From assembly GCF_013395055.1 (NCBI RefSeq), contig NZ_CP058349.1:186001-250000 (forward strand): a stretch of 64,000 nucleotides of DNA, in the 5' to 3' direction. The translations under genes and the position numbers were made by a program. Of this stretch, positions 37,244-46,103 are shown in pieces; position 1 is the first letter of the stretch; every line of letters starts with the position of its first letter. The notes under the pieces are model-generated. The model searched no databases, was not told the DNA's origin, and saw only the letters and a list, made by a program, of their open reading frames with translations. The DNA comes from Pseudomonas sp. ABC1 (GTDB lineage Bacteria; Pseudomonadota; Gammaproteobacteria; Pseudomonadales; Pseudomonadaceae).

Positions 37244-37331
37244 GGAGGTGTGGCCGAGTGGTTTAAGGCAGCGGTCTTGAAAACCGCCGTGTGTAACAGC
37301 ACCTAGAGTTCGAATCTCTACGCCTCCGCCA
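37244..37331 (+). tRNA. tRNA-Ser (anticodon UGA)
   Basis: An 88-nt type II tRNA with encoded CCA. The acceptor stem is GGAGGTG/CGCCTCC with one G-U pair and a G discriminator base. The anticodon TGA is at 37278-37280 within stem GCGGT/ACCGC, a long variable arm follows, and the T-loop reads GTTCGAATC. Confidence 0.95.
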
Positions 37332-37342
37332 CCTGATACCCT

Positions 37343-37367
37343 GAAAGCCCCGTAATCCGGGGCTTTC
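37343..37367 (+). terminator. Terminator after tRNA-Ser
   Basis: Stem GAAAGCCCCG / CGGGGCTTTC with a short loop, followed by the weak T-run GCGTTT, 12 bases after the tRNA CCA end. Confidence 0.7.
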
Positions 37368-37430
37368 GCGTTTCCGGGGTGGCACAGTCCGATCATTGGT
37401 CAAGGTGCCGTTTCCGAACTGGGGAGCACG

Positions 37431-38261
37431 ATGGATATCTGGGTAGCGTTTCAGGCCTTCATTCTGGGTGTGGTGGAGGGGCTGACCGAGTTCCTGCCGA
37501 TCTCCAGCACCGGACACTTGATCGTGGTCGGCGATCTGCTGGCCTTCAATGGCGAAACCGCTACGGCGTTCAAGATCATCATCCAGCTCGGTGCCATCCT
37601 GGCCGTGATGTGGGAGTTTCGTGCACGTATCTTCGGGGTATTGCGAGGGCTGCCGAATGAGCCCAAGGCACGGCGTTTCACCGGTAATCTGCTGCTGGCG
37701 TTCATTCCAGCGGTCATTTTCGGCCTGACGTTCGCCGATCTGATCGAGTACTGGCTGTTCAACCCGATCACGGTGGCGACCGCCTTGATTCTGGGCGGCA
37801 TCGTGATGATCTGGGCGGAAAAGCGCGAGCACCCGATCCGAGCGGAGTCGGTGGACGACATGACCTGGAGCCTGGCGTTCAAGGTGGGCCTCGCCCAGTG
37901 CCTGGCGCTGATTCCGGGTACGTCCCGATCCGGCGCCACCATCATTGGCGGCCTGGTGTTCGGTCTGTCGCGCAAGGCGGCGACGGAATTTTCCTTTTTC
38001 CTGGCGATGCCGACCATGGTCGCGGCGACGGTCTACTCGCTGTACAAGTACCGCGACATCCTGCAATGGAGCGATCTGCCGATCTTCGCCATCGGCTTCG
38101 TCACCACCTTCGTCGTGGCGATGCTCACTGTGCGTGCCTTGCTGAAATTCATCGCCAATCACAGCTACGGGGTGTTTGCCTGGTACCGCATTGCATTCGG
38201 CCTGTTCATCCTCGCGACCTGGCACTTCCAGTTGATCGACTGGAGTACGGTGCAGCCCTGA
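37431..38261 (+). CDS. uppP: Undecaprenyl-diphosphatase UppP (BacA)
   Basis: A 276-aa polytopic membrane phosphatase that recycles the C55 lipid carrier for cell-wall synthesis. Both family motifs are present: EGLTEFLPISSTGHL near the N-terminus and PGTSRSGATI near residue 163. GGGGAG lies 5 nt before the ATG. Confidence 0.94.
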   Translation: MDIWVAFQAFILGVVEGLTEFLPISSTGHLIVVGDLLAFNGETATAFKIIIQLGAILAVMWEFRARIFGVLRGLPNEPKARRFTGNLLLAFIPAVIFGLTFADLIEYWLFNPITVATALILGGIVMIWAEKREHPIRAESVDDMTWSLAFKVGLAQCLALIPGTSRSGATIIGGLVFGLSRKAATEFSFFLAMPTMVAATVYSLYKYRDILQWSDLPIFAIGFVTTFVVAMLTVRALLKFIANHSYGVFAWYRIAFGLFILATWHFQLIDWSTVQP

Positions 38262-38265
38262 CGCG

Positions 38266-38628
38266 CTACCTTTGCTCGTCCAGCAGCAATCCGGGCTGCT
38301 GGCGCTTCGGCAACCGGCGGACCACCAGTTGGTGCGAGCGCACCAGTGCACGACGCAACTCGTCCTCGCCGAGCGGTAACTGGCGGGCGTTCATATTGAT
38401 CCAGTGTGCACGCGCCAGGTACGGGGCGGGGTGGATGCCTGGGCGATCGACATAGCCGAGGAACAGGTCGTCATCGACCTTGAAGGCCAGCCCTTCACCG
38501 AGAAAGTCGAGGACGGCGAACATCTTGTTGCCCGCCACGGAGAACACCCGGTTGCTGCCCCATTTGAAGTCTTCGCGGGCGCCTGGCAGTGACAGGCAGA
38601 ATGCGGCGATCTGTTCCGGGGTCATCAT
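38266..38628 (-). CDS. MmcQ/YjbR family protein
   Basis: A 120-aa small protein with the YjbR/CyaY-like fold pattern: LSLPGAREDFKWGSNRVFSV, KMFAVLDFLGE, and YLARAHWINM. The family may bind DNA or act in stress functions; the role here is unknown. Two adjacent ATGs (38628 and 38625) follow GGGAAAGG, and either may start. It ends 4 bases from the uppP stop (convergent). Confidence 0.8.
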   Translation of the reverse strand: MMTPEQIAAFCLSLPGAREDFKWGSNRVFSVAGNKMFAVLDFLGEGLAFKVDDDLFLGYVDRPGIHPAPYLARAHWINMNARQLPLGEDELRRALVRSHQLVVRRLPKRQQPGLLLDEQR

Positions 38629-38681
38629 CCTTTCCCATAGCAAACGGTTGAGCGGGCAAGTCTATCGGCTTCGCGCTCGAT

Positions 38682-38716
38682 CAAAAAAGCCCCGGAGATC
38701 ATGGAATCCCCGGGGC
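38682..38716 (-). terminator. Terminator of the mexEF-oprN operon
   Basis: Stem GCCCCGG / CCGGGGC, extended by GAT/ATC after a one-base bulge, around a 6-nt loop. The minus-strand T-run TTTTTTGA follows. It lies 47 bases downstream of the oprN stop. Confidence 0.85.
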
Positions 38717-38763
38717 GTAAGCGATTGGCGGAGCGGGGCCAATCGAAAGCGGAAAGTGTGTGG

Positions 38764-40206
38764 CTACCAGCCGCCACCAAGCGCCTTGTAGAGGGCGACG
38801 ATACCGCTGTACAGCTCGACCTCGGCCGAGGCCTGGGCATCCTCGGCCGCCAGGCGCTCACGCTCGGCATCCAGCAGCACCAGGAAATCCACGGTGCCTT
38901 CGCGGTAGCGGATCGTCGCCTGGCTCGCGGCGGCCCGACTGGCTTCGGCCTGGCGCACCAGCGAGAGCAGGCGCTGTTGACGCTTGCCGTAGTCGCTGAA
39001 GGCGTTGTCCGTTTCCTCCAGCGCCAGCAACACCTGTTGCTCGTACTGCGCCAGGGCGCCATCGGCGTCGGCTTCGGCACCACGAAGACGGGCGCGTACG
39101 CTACCGAGGTCGAAGGCTGCCCAACTGATGCTCGGCGCCACGCTCCACGCCCGCGCATCCGCTGCGCCCAGTTGCGAACCTCGCCCGGCAGTGAAACCGA
39201 GGAAGCCGGACAGGCTGACCCGAGGGAACAAATCCGCCGTGGCCACGCCAATATCCGCTGTGGCGGCCGCCAGCCGGTGTTCGGCGGCGCGCACGTCTGG
39301 GCGTCGGCGCAGCAGCTCGGATGGGTCGCCAATGGGCAGAGCTTTGGCGATGGCCGGCAGTGGCCTGGCGGACAGGTCCACCCCCAGCCGTTCGGGCCGC
39401 TGGCCGAGCAGGGTGGCGATACGGTTCTGTGCGCGCACCTGCTGCGCCTGCAGTTGCGGCAGGCTGGCTTCGGTGGCGGCCAGACGGGCATCGGCACGCA
39501 GCACGTCCAGTTCGCTGCCGACACCCGCGTCGCGCAACTGCTCGGTGATGGCCCGCGAGTCCTGCTGGTTCTTCAGATTGTCGCGGGCGATACGTTCGCG
39601 CAGTTGTGCCCCGCGCAGGGTGCCATAGGCGTCGACCAGCTCGGCGATCAGGCTCACCTGCAACTGGTAGTAATCGGCCTCGGCCACTTCGATGCGTGCT
39701 TCACTGGCTTCCAGTTGACGCTGGATACGGCCGAACAGGTCCAGCTCCCAGACCGTGTCAAGGCCAAGGTCATAGCGTTCCTGACGGATGCGCTGCTCGC
39801 TGGTCGGCGGCTGCTGGCCCTTGCCGAACTCGCTACCAAGACGGCTGGTCACGGTGGGGAAGCGGTCGTTGGCCGTGTCGTCACGAATCGCCCGGGCGGC
39901 GCGCAGGCGATTGAAGGCCACGCGCAGCTCGCGGTTGTCCGTCAGCGAGCGTTGCACCAGTTGGTCCAGGATCGGATCGTCGAACTGCTGCCACCAGGCG
40001 CTTTCGAAGCGCGAGCGGTCGTAGTTGCCCGCGTCCTGTGTGGCGATGTGCGCAGGTTCGGTGACTGGCACCTGATAATCCGGGCCGACAGCGCAGGCGC
40101 TGAGTGCCAGGGCGAGCAACGCGGGCATGCCGGCCTTGGCGAAATGGGCGCCAGAGAGGCTTCGCGAGCGATATCCAGGCTCGCGAGGGATATGTGGCAG
40201 GTTCAT
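38764..40206 (-). CDS. oprN: RND efflux outer-membrane channel OprN
   Basis: A 480-aa TolC-family outer-membrane lipoprotein. It has a signal peptide and lipobox (ALALSACAVGPDYQ), the two long-helix repeats of the tunnel, and conserved DNRELRVAFNRLRAAR and ELDLFGRIQRQLEAS segments. The start at 40206 overlaps the mexF stop (ATGA), giving coupled translation. In P. aeruginosa OprN partners MexEF. The longer frame to 40779 is a different frame inside mexF. Confidence 0.92.
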   Translation of the reverse strand: MNLPHIPREPGYRSRSLSGAHFAKAGMPALLALALSACAVGPDYQVPVTEPAHIATQDAGNYDRSRFESAWWQQFDDPILDQLVQRSLTDNRELRVAFNRLRAARAIRDDTANDRFPTVTSRLGSEFGKGQQPPTSEQRIRQERYDLGLDTVWELDLFGRIQRQLEASEARIEVAEADYYQLQVSLIAELVDAYGTLRGAQLRERIARDNLKNQQDSRAITEQLRDAGVGSELDVLRADARLAATEASLPQLQAQQVRAQNRIATLLGQRPERLGVDLSARPLPAIAKALPIGDPSELLRRRPDVRAAEHRLAAATADIGVATADLFPRVSLSGFLGFTAGRGSQLGAADARAWSVAPSISWAAFDLGSVRARLRGAEADADGALAQYEQQVLLALEETDNAFSDYGKRQQRLLSLVRQAEASRAAASQATIRYREGTVDFLVLLDAERERLAAEDAQASAEVELYSGIVALYKALGGGW

Positions 40207-43200
40207 GCATGGACCTCCGTCTGAATGGCGTTGGCCTTGCGTGCTTCGCGTTTTTCGACGAACGCGCGGATCAGCACGTAGAACACCGGGGTAAGCAACA
40301 GGCCGAAGAAGGTCACGCCGATCATTCCTGAGAACACCGCGACGCCCATGGCATGGCGCATCTCGGCACCGGCACCGGTGGACAGCACCAGCGGCACCAC
40401 ACCCATGATGAAGGCGATGGAGGTCATCAGGATCGGGCGCAGGCGCAGGCGGCAGGCTTCCAGCACGGCGGCGACGCGATCCAGGCCTTCTTCCTGTTTG
40501 TCCTTGGCGAACTCCACCAGCAGGATGGCGTTCTTGCACGCCAGGCCCACGAGTACGATCAGGCCTATCTGGGTGAAGATGTTGTTGTCGATACCGGCCA
40601 GGATCACCCCGATGATGGCGGCGAACAGCACCGTCGGCACGATCAGGATCACTGCCAGCGGCAGGCTCCAGCTTTCGTACTGGGCGGCCAGCACCAGGAA
40701 GGCCAGCAGCACGCAGAGCGGGAAGATGAAGATCGCGGTATTGCCGGCAAGGATCTGCTGGTAAGTCAGGTCGGTCCACTCGTAGGTCATGCCATTGGGC
40801 AGTTCCTCGGCCAGCAGGCGGGCGATGGCGACCTCGGCCTGGCCGGAGCTGTAGCCCGGTGCCGCGGCACCGTTGACTTCGGCGGTGAGGAAGCCGTTGT
40901 AGTGCATCACCCGGTCGGGGCCTGCACTGTCGTCGACCTTGACGAAGGCCGACAGCGGCACCATTTCGCCCCGGTTGTTGCGCACCTTCAATTGGCCGAT
41001 CTGTTCGGGCTCCAGGCGGAACTGCTGGTCGGCCTGGACATTGACCTGGTAGGTGCGACCAAAACGGTTGAAGTCGTTGGCGTACAGCGAGCCCAGGTAC
41101 ACCTGCAGGGTGTCGAACACATCGCTGATGGCCACGCCATGGGTCTTGGCCTTCTCGCGGTCGATGGCGGCATCCACCTGTGGCACGTTGACCTGATAGC
41201 TGGTGAACACCGACATGGGGTTCAGCTCCGGCAGTTGCCGCGCCTTGTTGAGGATGTTCTGCGTCTGCAGGTACAGCTCGTCGTAGCCCAGGCTGCCACG
41301 GTCCTGAATTTGCAGACGGAAGCCGCCGATGGTGCCCAGTCCCTGCACCGGTGGCGGCGGGAATATGGCGATATAGGCATCCTGGATACCGGCGAACTGC
41401 GCATTGAGTTCGGCGGCGATGGCGCTTGCGCTCAGCGATGGGTCCTTGCGCTCATCGAAGGGCTTGAGCGGCGTGAAGACGATGCCGCTGTTGGGGCTGT
41501 TGGTGAAACCGTTGATCGACAGGCCCGGGAAGGACACGGTGTTCGCCACACCAGGGTGCTGCCCGGCGATCTCCGACATGCGCTTGATCACGGCCTCGGT
41601 GCGATCCAGCGTCGCCGCATCCGGCAACTGGGCGAAGGCCACCAGGTACTGCTTGTCCTGTGGCGGTACGAAGCCGGTCGGCGTGTTGGCGAAGCCCAGG
41701 TAGCCGAGCGCCAGCAGGCCCACATACAGCACCAGGGCGATGCCGCTGCCGCGCAGCACACGGCGCACGGTGCCGACATAGCCGTTGCTGGCCCGCTCGA
41801 ACAGGCGATTGAACGGGCCGAACAGCCAGCCGCCCAACAGCTTGTCGAGCAGGCGTGAGAAGCGGTCCTTCGGCGCATGGTGGTCCTTGAGCAGCACGGC
41901 GGCCAGGGCGGGCGACAGAGTCAGCGAGTTGAAGGCGGAGATCACCGTTGAGATGGCGATGGTCAGCGCGAACTGCTGGTAGAACTTGCCGGTCAGGCCG
42001 GAAATAAATGCAGTCGGTACGAACACCGCGCACAGCACCAGGGCGGTGGCGACGATCGGTCCGGTCACTTCCTTCATGGCCTGGCGGGTCGCATCCAGCG
42101 GCGACTTGCCGAGGGCGATGTTGCGCTCGACGTTCTCCACCACCACGATCGCGTCGTCCACCACGATACCGATGGCCAGCACCAGGCCGAACAGTGACAG
42201 CGCATTGAGCGAAAAGCCGAACATATGCATCACGGCGAAGGTGCCGATCAGCGACACCGGCACGGCGGCCAGCGGGATGATCGAGGCGCGCCAGGTCTGC
42301 AGGAACAGGATCACCACCAGCACCACCAGCACGATGGCTTCGAGCAGGGTATGCACCACCGCCTCGATGGAGCCACGGACGAAGATGGTCGGGTCATAGA
42401 CGATCTCGTAGTCCATGCCCTGCGGGAAACTCTGCTTGAGCTCGGCCATGCGCGCACGCACCGAGTCGGAGATCTCGATGGCATTCGAACCAGGGCGCTG
42501 GAACACCGGGATGGCCACGGCCGGCTGGTTGTTCAGCAACGAGCGCAGCGCGTACTGGCTGGAGCCAAGTTCGATACGTGCGATGTCCTTGAGGCGGGTG
42601 ATCTCACCGTTGTCGCCGACGCGGACGATGATGTTTTCGAACTCCTCCTCGGTGACCAGGCGCCCCTGGGTGTTGATCGACAGCTGGAAGCTGTTGCCGG
42701 CATCGGACGGCGGCGCGCCGAGGGCGCCGGCGGCGACCTGGCGGTTCTGCTCGCGAATGGCCTCGACCACGTCGCTGGCGGTCAGGTTGCGCGAGGCCAC
42801 CTGCTGGGGATCGAGCCAGACCCGCAGCGAATAGTTGCCCATGCCGAACAGTTGCACGTCGCCAATACCGTCCAGCCGCGCCAGCTCGTCCTTGACGTTG
42901 AGCGCGGCGTAGTTGGACAGGTAGAGCATGTCGTAGCGATTGTCCGGCGAGGTCAGGTGCACCACCATGGTCAGGTCCGGCGAGGCCTTGTCCACGGTCA
43001 CGCCGAGCCGCTGCACCTCGGTGGGCAGGGTCGGCTGGGTGCGGGTCACGCGGTTCTGCACCTGCACCTGGGCGTTGTCCAGGTCAGTGCCGAGGGCGAA
43101 GGTAACGGTCAGGGTCAGCTTGCCGTCGTTGGTCGATTGCGACGACATGTAGAGCATGCCTTCCACGCCGACGATGGCCTGTTCCAGCGGCGAGGCAACG

Positions 43201-43385
43201 GTCTCGCCGATGACCTTGGGGTTGGCGCCGGGGAAGGTGGCACGCACCACCACGGTGGGCGGTACCACTTCCGGGTATTCGCTGATCGGCAACTGGAACA
43301 GCGAGATAGACCCGCCGATCAGGATCAGCAGCGACAGCACCGCAGCGAAGATCGGCCGCTGGATAAAGAATTGCGAGAAATTCAT
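40203..43385 (-). CDS. mexF: RND multidrug efflux transporter MexF
   Basis: A 1060-aa proton-driven inner-membrane pump, 12 transmembrane helices with two large periplasmic loops. The N-terminus MNFSQFFIQRPIFAAVLSLL and the charged TM4 region LAIGIVVDDAIVVVENVERN (proton relay Asp pair) are as in MexF. P. aeruginosa MexEF-OprN exports chloramphenicol, fluoroquinolones, trimethoprim and quinolone-signal precursors. Length matches MexF. Between mexE and mexF lies a 77-bp gap with one REP-like unit. Confidence 0.95.
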   Translation of the reverse strand: MNFSQFFIQRPIFAAVLSLLILIGGSISLFQLPISEYPEVVPPTVVVRATFPGANPKVIGETVASPLEQAIVGVEGMLYMSSQSTNDGKLTLTVTFALGTDLDNAQVQVQNRVTRTQPTLPTEVQRLGVTVDKASPDLTMVVHLTSPDNRYDMLYLSNYAALNVKDELARLDGIGDVQLFGMGNYSLRVWLDPQQVASRNLTASDVVEAIREQNRQVAAGALGAPPSDAGNSFQLSINTQGRLVTEEEFENIIVRVGDNGEITRLKDIARIELGSSQYALRSLLNNQPAVAIPVFQRPGSNAIEISDSVRARMAELKQSFPQGMDYEIVYDPTIFVRGSIEAVVHTLLEAIVLVVLVVILFLQTWRASIIPLAAVPVSLIGTFAVMHMFGFSLNALSLFGLVLAIGIVVDDAIVVVENVERNIALGKSPLDATRQAMKEVTGPIVATALVLCAVFVPTAFISGLTGKFYQQFALTIAISTVISAFNSLTLSPALAAVLLKDHHAPKDRFSRLLDKLLGGWLFGPFNRLFERASNGYVGTVRRVLRGSGIALVLYVGLLALGYLGFANTPTGFVPPQDKQYLVAFAQLPDAATLDRTEAVIKRMSEIAGQHPGVANTVSFPGLSINGFTNSPNSGIVFTPLKPFDERKDPSLSASAIAAELNAQFAGIQDAYIAIFPPPPVQGLGTIGGFRLQIQDRGSLGYDELYLQTQNILNKARQLPELNPMSVFTSYQVNVPQVDAAIDREKAKTHGVAISDVFDTLQVYLGSLYANDFNRFGRTYQVNVQADQQFRLEPEQIGQLKVRNNRGEMVPLSAFVKVDDSAGPDRVMHYNGFLTAEVNGAAAPGYSSGQAEVAIARLLAEELPNGMTYEWTDLTYQQILAGNTAIFIFPLCVLLAFLVLAAQYESWSLPLAVILIVPTVLFAAIIGVILAGIDNNIFTQIGLIVLVGLACKNAILLVEFAKDKQEEGLDRVAAVLEACRLRLRPILMTSIAFIMGVVPLVLSTGAGAEMRHAMGVAVFSGMIGVTFFGLLLTPVFYVLIRAFVEKREARKANAIQTEVHA

Positions 43386-43403
43386 GGAGAGTCCTCAGGC
43401 TCT

Positions 43404-43424
43404 GGCACGCATGGCGCACCCTAC
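43404..43424 (-). repeat. REP-like unit, mexF-mexE gap
   Basis: One copy of a 21-bp REP-like element whose core is GTAGGGTGCGCC (read on the minus strand), followed by ATGCGTGCC. Other copies are at 44851, 44902, 45915, 53734 and 54554. Confidence 0.7.
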
Positions 43425-43462
43425 GGTCGGGGTAGGGCGTGTCGTGCGCACCAGGCGTCTTG

Positions 43463-44698
43463 TCAGCCGCGTGGAGAGCGGGCGTTGCTTTCGATGGCCA
43501 GGCGTGCGGCCTGGCTACTGTCGGCGCCCTGTTGCAGGCGCGTCAGCTGGGCCAGAGTGTTTTCATCGGCCATGGGCACCGCGAGCGGGTCGACGATGGC
43601 ACCGGGCATGGCGCGTTGCAGGCCGTTGACGACGATCTTTTCGCCCTTGCTCAGGCCCTGGCGCACGATGCGCAGGCCTTCCAGCTTCGGCCCCAGTTCG
43701 ATGGCGCGGTAGGCCACGCTGTTGTCTTCGCCCAGCACCAGCACGAATTTCTTGCCCAGGTCGGTGCCGACTGCTTCGTCCTTGATCAGGGTCGCCGTAT
43801 AAGGGCGGCTGCCGACCAGCTTGAGCCGGGCGTAGAGGCCGGGTGTGAAGCGATTGTCGGCATTGTCGAAGACGGCGCGGCCACGAATGGTGCCGGTGCG
43901 CGGATTGACCTGGTTATCGAGAAAGTCCAGTTGCCCCAGATGCGGGTGACCTTCCTCGTTCGACAACCCCAGATAGACCGGCCCAGGGCCGCGGGCATCG
44001 GTGCCGCCCTGCTGCGCCAGTTCCTGATACTTGAGGAAGGCCCGTTCGTCCGCGTCGAAGTAGGCGTAGACCTTGTCGGTGCTGACCACGGACGTGAGCA
44101 GGCTTTCGCCGGCGCTGACCAGGTTGCCTTCGGTGATTTCCGCACGGCTGGCGCGGCCGTCGATGGGAGAGGTGATACGGGTGAAGCCAAGGTTCAGGCG
44201 TGCATTTTCCAGTTCGGCCTGGATCGCCGCGACCTGGGCCTGGGCTTCGGCCGCGGCACTGCTGCGGGCTTCGGCCAGTTCGGCGGAGATGGCGTTGTTC
44301 TGCCGCAGGCGCTCGCCACGGCGGGCTTCGCTACTGGCACGGGAAAGGCTGGCGCGGGCTTGTTGCAACTGGGCTTCGAAGCGTCGGACTTCAGCCTGGA
44401 AGGGGCGCGGGTCGATCTGGAACAGCAGGTCGCCTTTCTTCACCAGGCTGCCTTCGGCGAAGGCAACGCGGTCGATATAGCCAGAGACGCGTGGGCGTAC
44501 CTCGACCGATTGCGGCGCCTCCAGGCGCCCGGTGAACTCGTCCCACTCGCTGATGGGTTGTTCGATGACCGTTGCCACGCTGACCTTCGGCGCGGGCATC
44601 TGTGCCTGATTATTCTCGGCCTGGCCGCAGGCGCTGAGCACCAGTGCGGCGGCCAGTGCCAGGGGGAACATCCGGGTATTTTTCAGGGGCTGTTGCAT
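43463..44698 (-). CDS. mexE: RND efflux periplasmic adaptor MexE
   Basis: A 410-aa membrane-fusion lipoprotein. Lipobox ALVLSACGQ at the N-terminus, then the lipoyl-type halves (VRPRVSGYIDRVAF and FTRITSPIDGRASRAE), a coiled-coil hairpin between them, and the barrel region NPRTGTIRGRAVF. It links MexF to OprN. The ATG at 44698 starts MQQPLKNTRM; an upstream in-frame start adds 17 residues before the signal peptide and is less likely. Confidence 0.93.
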   Translation of the reverse strand: MQQPLKNTRMFPLALAAALVLSACGQAENNQAQMPAPKVSVATVIEQPISEWDEFTGRLEAPQSVEVRPRVSGYIDRVAFAEGSLVKKGDLLFQIDPRPFQAEVRRFEAQLQQARASLSRASSEARRGERLRQNNAISAELAEARSSAAAEAQAQVAAIQAELENARLNLGFTRITSPIDGRASRAEITEGNLVSAGESLLTSVVSTDKVYAYFDADERAFLKYQELAQQGGTDARGPGPVYLGLSNEEGHPHLGQLDFLDNQVNPRTGTIRGRAVFDNADNRFTPGLYARLKLVGSRPYTATLIKDEAVGTDLGKKFVLVLGEDNSVAYRAIELGPKLEGLRIVRQGLSKGEKIVVNGLQRAMPGAIVDPLAVPMADENTLAQLTRLQQGADSSQAARLAIESNARSPRG

Positions 44699-44784
44699 AG
44701 ACGACTCCGCCAGTCGGATTTGTGGATGGGCGGAGTCTGCGGCGTGCATGGAAGGTCGACGAATCGAATGCCGCGAAGATAACT

Positions 44785-44799
44785 ATCATTCGGAATGAT
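44785..44799. promoter_or_regulatory. Palindrome upstream of mexE, candidate LysR (MexT) box
   Basis: A perfect inverted repeat ATCATTC-G-GAATGAT, 87 bases upstream of the mexE start. On the minus strand it continues to ATCATTCCGAATGATAGTTA, which partly fits the nod-box-like MexT pattern ATCA-N5-(GTCGAT)-N4. Binding by MexT is inference. Confidence 0.5.
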
Positions 44800-44850
44800 T
44801 ATTTGCAGGCTTATATCGATTTGGAACGAGGGTGAAAGTGGTCCCGCGAG

Positions 44851-44867
44851 GTAGGGTGCGCCATGTG
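44851..44867 (+). repeat. REP-like unit (left half of an inverted pair)
   Basis: GTAGGGTGCGCCATGTG on the plus strand, 48 bases before an inverted partner at 44902-44922. Together they form a BIME-like pair in the mexE-mexT gap. Confidence 0.75.
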
Positions 44868-44901
44868 TTCACCTGAGCAACAAACGGGTATCCCTATTCT
44901 T

Positions 44902-44922
44902 GGTGCGCACGGCGCACCCTAC
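44902..44922 (-). repeat. REP-like unit (right half of an inverted pair)
   Basis: Reads GTAGGGTGCGCC on the minus strand. The 12-bp arms at 44851-44862 and 44911-44922 are perfect inverted repeats and could form a long hairpin just downstream of the mexT stop. Confidence 0.75.
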
Positions 44923-44925
44923 AGA

Positions 44926-45840
44926 TCAAAGGGTGTCCGGGTCGCCGCAGAACATCTGGATGCGCGAGCGCAGCCAGCGTTCCGCCGGGTCGTTGTCCTG
45001 AGCGCCGCGCCAGGCCATGTGCAATTCGCACCAGGGGGTTTCCAGGGGCAGCGCCTCGGCGCGCAGGCCGCCGGCGGCTGTCAGGGCCGCGGCCGTGTAG
45101 TCAGGCACATTGGCGACGATATCGGTCCCCGCGAGCAGGCTGGCCAGACCGTTGAACTGGGGCACCGCCAGCACGACCTGGCGGCTGCGACCCATACGTT
45201 GCAGTTCACCTTCGATACAGTCGGTCAGGTCACCGGCATAGGAGACGATGGCGTGCGGGCGCGTGCAGAAGTCGTCCAGGCTCAACGCGCCAGGGACGGC
45301 GTCGGCGCGCAGCAGACGGGCCTTGCTGCGCCGCAGCAGCTTGCGCTTGGCGTTGGCGGGCAGTTCTTCTGTGTAGGAAATCCCGACGGAAATTTCCCCG
45401 GAGGCCAGCAGGCCGGGCATCAGCAGGTAATTGGTCCGGCGCACCACCAGGACCACACCCGGAGCCTCGGCGCGCAGGCGGCGAAGCAGGGCAGGCAGCA
45501 GGGCGAACTCCACATCGTCGGACATGCCGACACGGAACACCGCGTTGCTGGTGGCCGGATCGAAGTCGGCGGCACGACTGACCGCCGTGGAGATCGAATC
45601 CAGCGCGGGCGAGAGCAGGGCGAATATTTCCTGAGCGCGGGGCGTCGGTTCCATGCTGCGGCCGTTGCGCACGAACAGCGGATCGTCGAACAGGCCGCGC
45701 AGCCGTGCCAACGCCGCGCTGATGGCCGGCTGGCCGAGGAACAGTTTCTCCGCCGAACGGGTCACACTGCGTTCGTGCATCAGGGTCTCGAAGACGATCA
45801 GCAGGTTCAGGTCCAGGCGGCGCAGGTCGTTGCGATTCAT
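44926..45840 (-). CDS. mexT: LysR-type regulator MexT
   Basis: A 304-aa LysR protein that activates mexEF-oprN in P. aeruginosa. The N-terminal winged helix reads LDLNLLIVFETLMHERSVT and KLFLGQPAISAALARLR; the rest is the effector-binding domain. The start MNRNDLRRLDL at 45840 corresponds to the functional MexT start; the longer frame to 46008 adds 56 residues that overlap the promoter. Position between mexE and divergent mexS is the same as in P. aeruginosa. The frame is intact. Confidence 0.93.
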   Translation of the reverse strand: MNRNDLRRLDLNLLIVFETLMHERSVTRSAEKLFLGQPAISAALARLRGLFDDPLFVRNGRSMEPTPRAQEIFALLSPALDSISTAVSRAADFDPATSNAVFRVGMSDDVEFALLPALLRRLRAEAPGVVLVVRRTNYLLMPGLLASGEISVGISYTEELPANAKRKLLRRSKARLLRADAVPGALSLDDFCTRPHAIVSYAGDLTDCIEGELQRMGRSRQVVLAVPQFNGLASLLAGTDIVANVPDYTAAALTAAGGLRAEALPLETPWCELHMAWRGAQDNDPAERWLRSRIQMFCGDPDTL

Positions 45841-45914
45841 CCGGTCACCGTTCGAGGAAAGCAGCCTTGTCAGCACCGACTGGCAAATGAGCGCGTGGCT
45901 GCCATGCGCCCTTT

Positions 45915-45935
45915 GGTGCGCACCGCGCACCCTGC
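45915..45935 (-). repeat. REP-like unit, mexT-mexS gap
   Basis: A copy with one change in the core (GCAGGGTGCGC on the minus strand), followed by GGTGCGCACC. It lies in the divergent promoter region of mexT and mexS. Confidence 0.65.
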
Positions 45936-46103
45936 GGGCATGTGCAGGTCCAGCCGGGGCCGGGAATAGTACGGGCACTGAGCACAGGATTGGAAGGTGG
46001 CCTATCACTGCCAGGCATGACGACTATCGACACTGCCGGGTGGCGCCGGCCATGAACAGCGGATAGAGTCCGCACCATTCGCGATCGGAGCTCGAGGTAA
46101 GCG

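Noticed and set aside
40353..43712. Long plus-strand frames opposite mexF
   Set aside because: mexF is intact and conserved; the frames have His/Gln/Gly-rich shadow composition.
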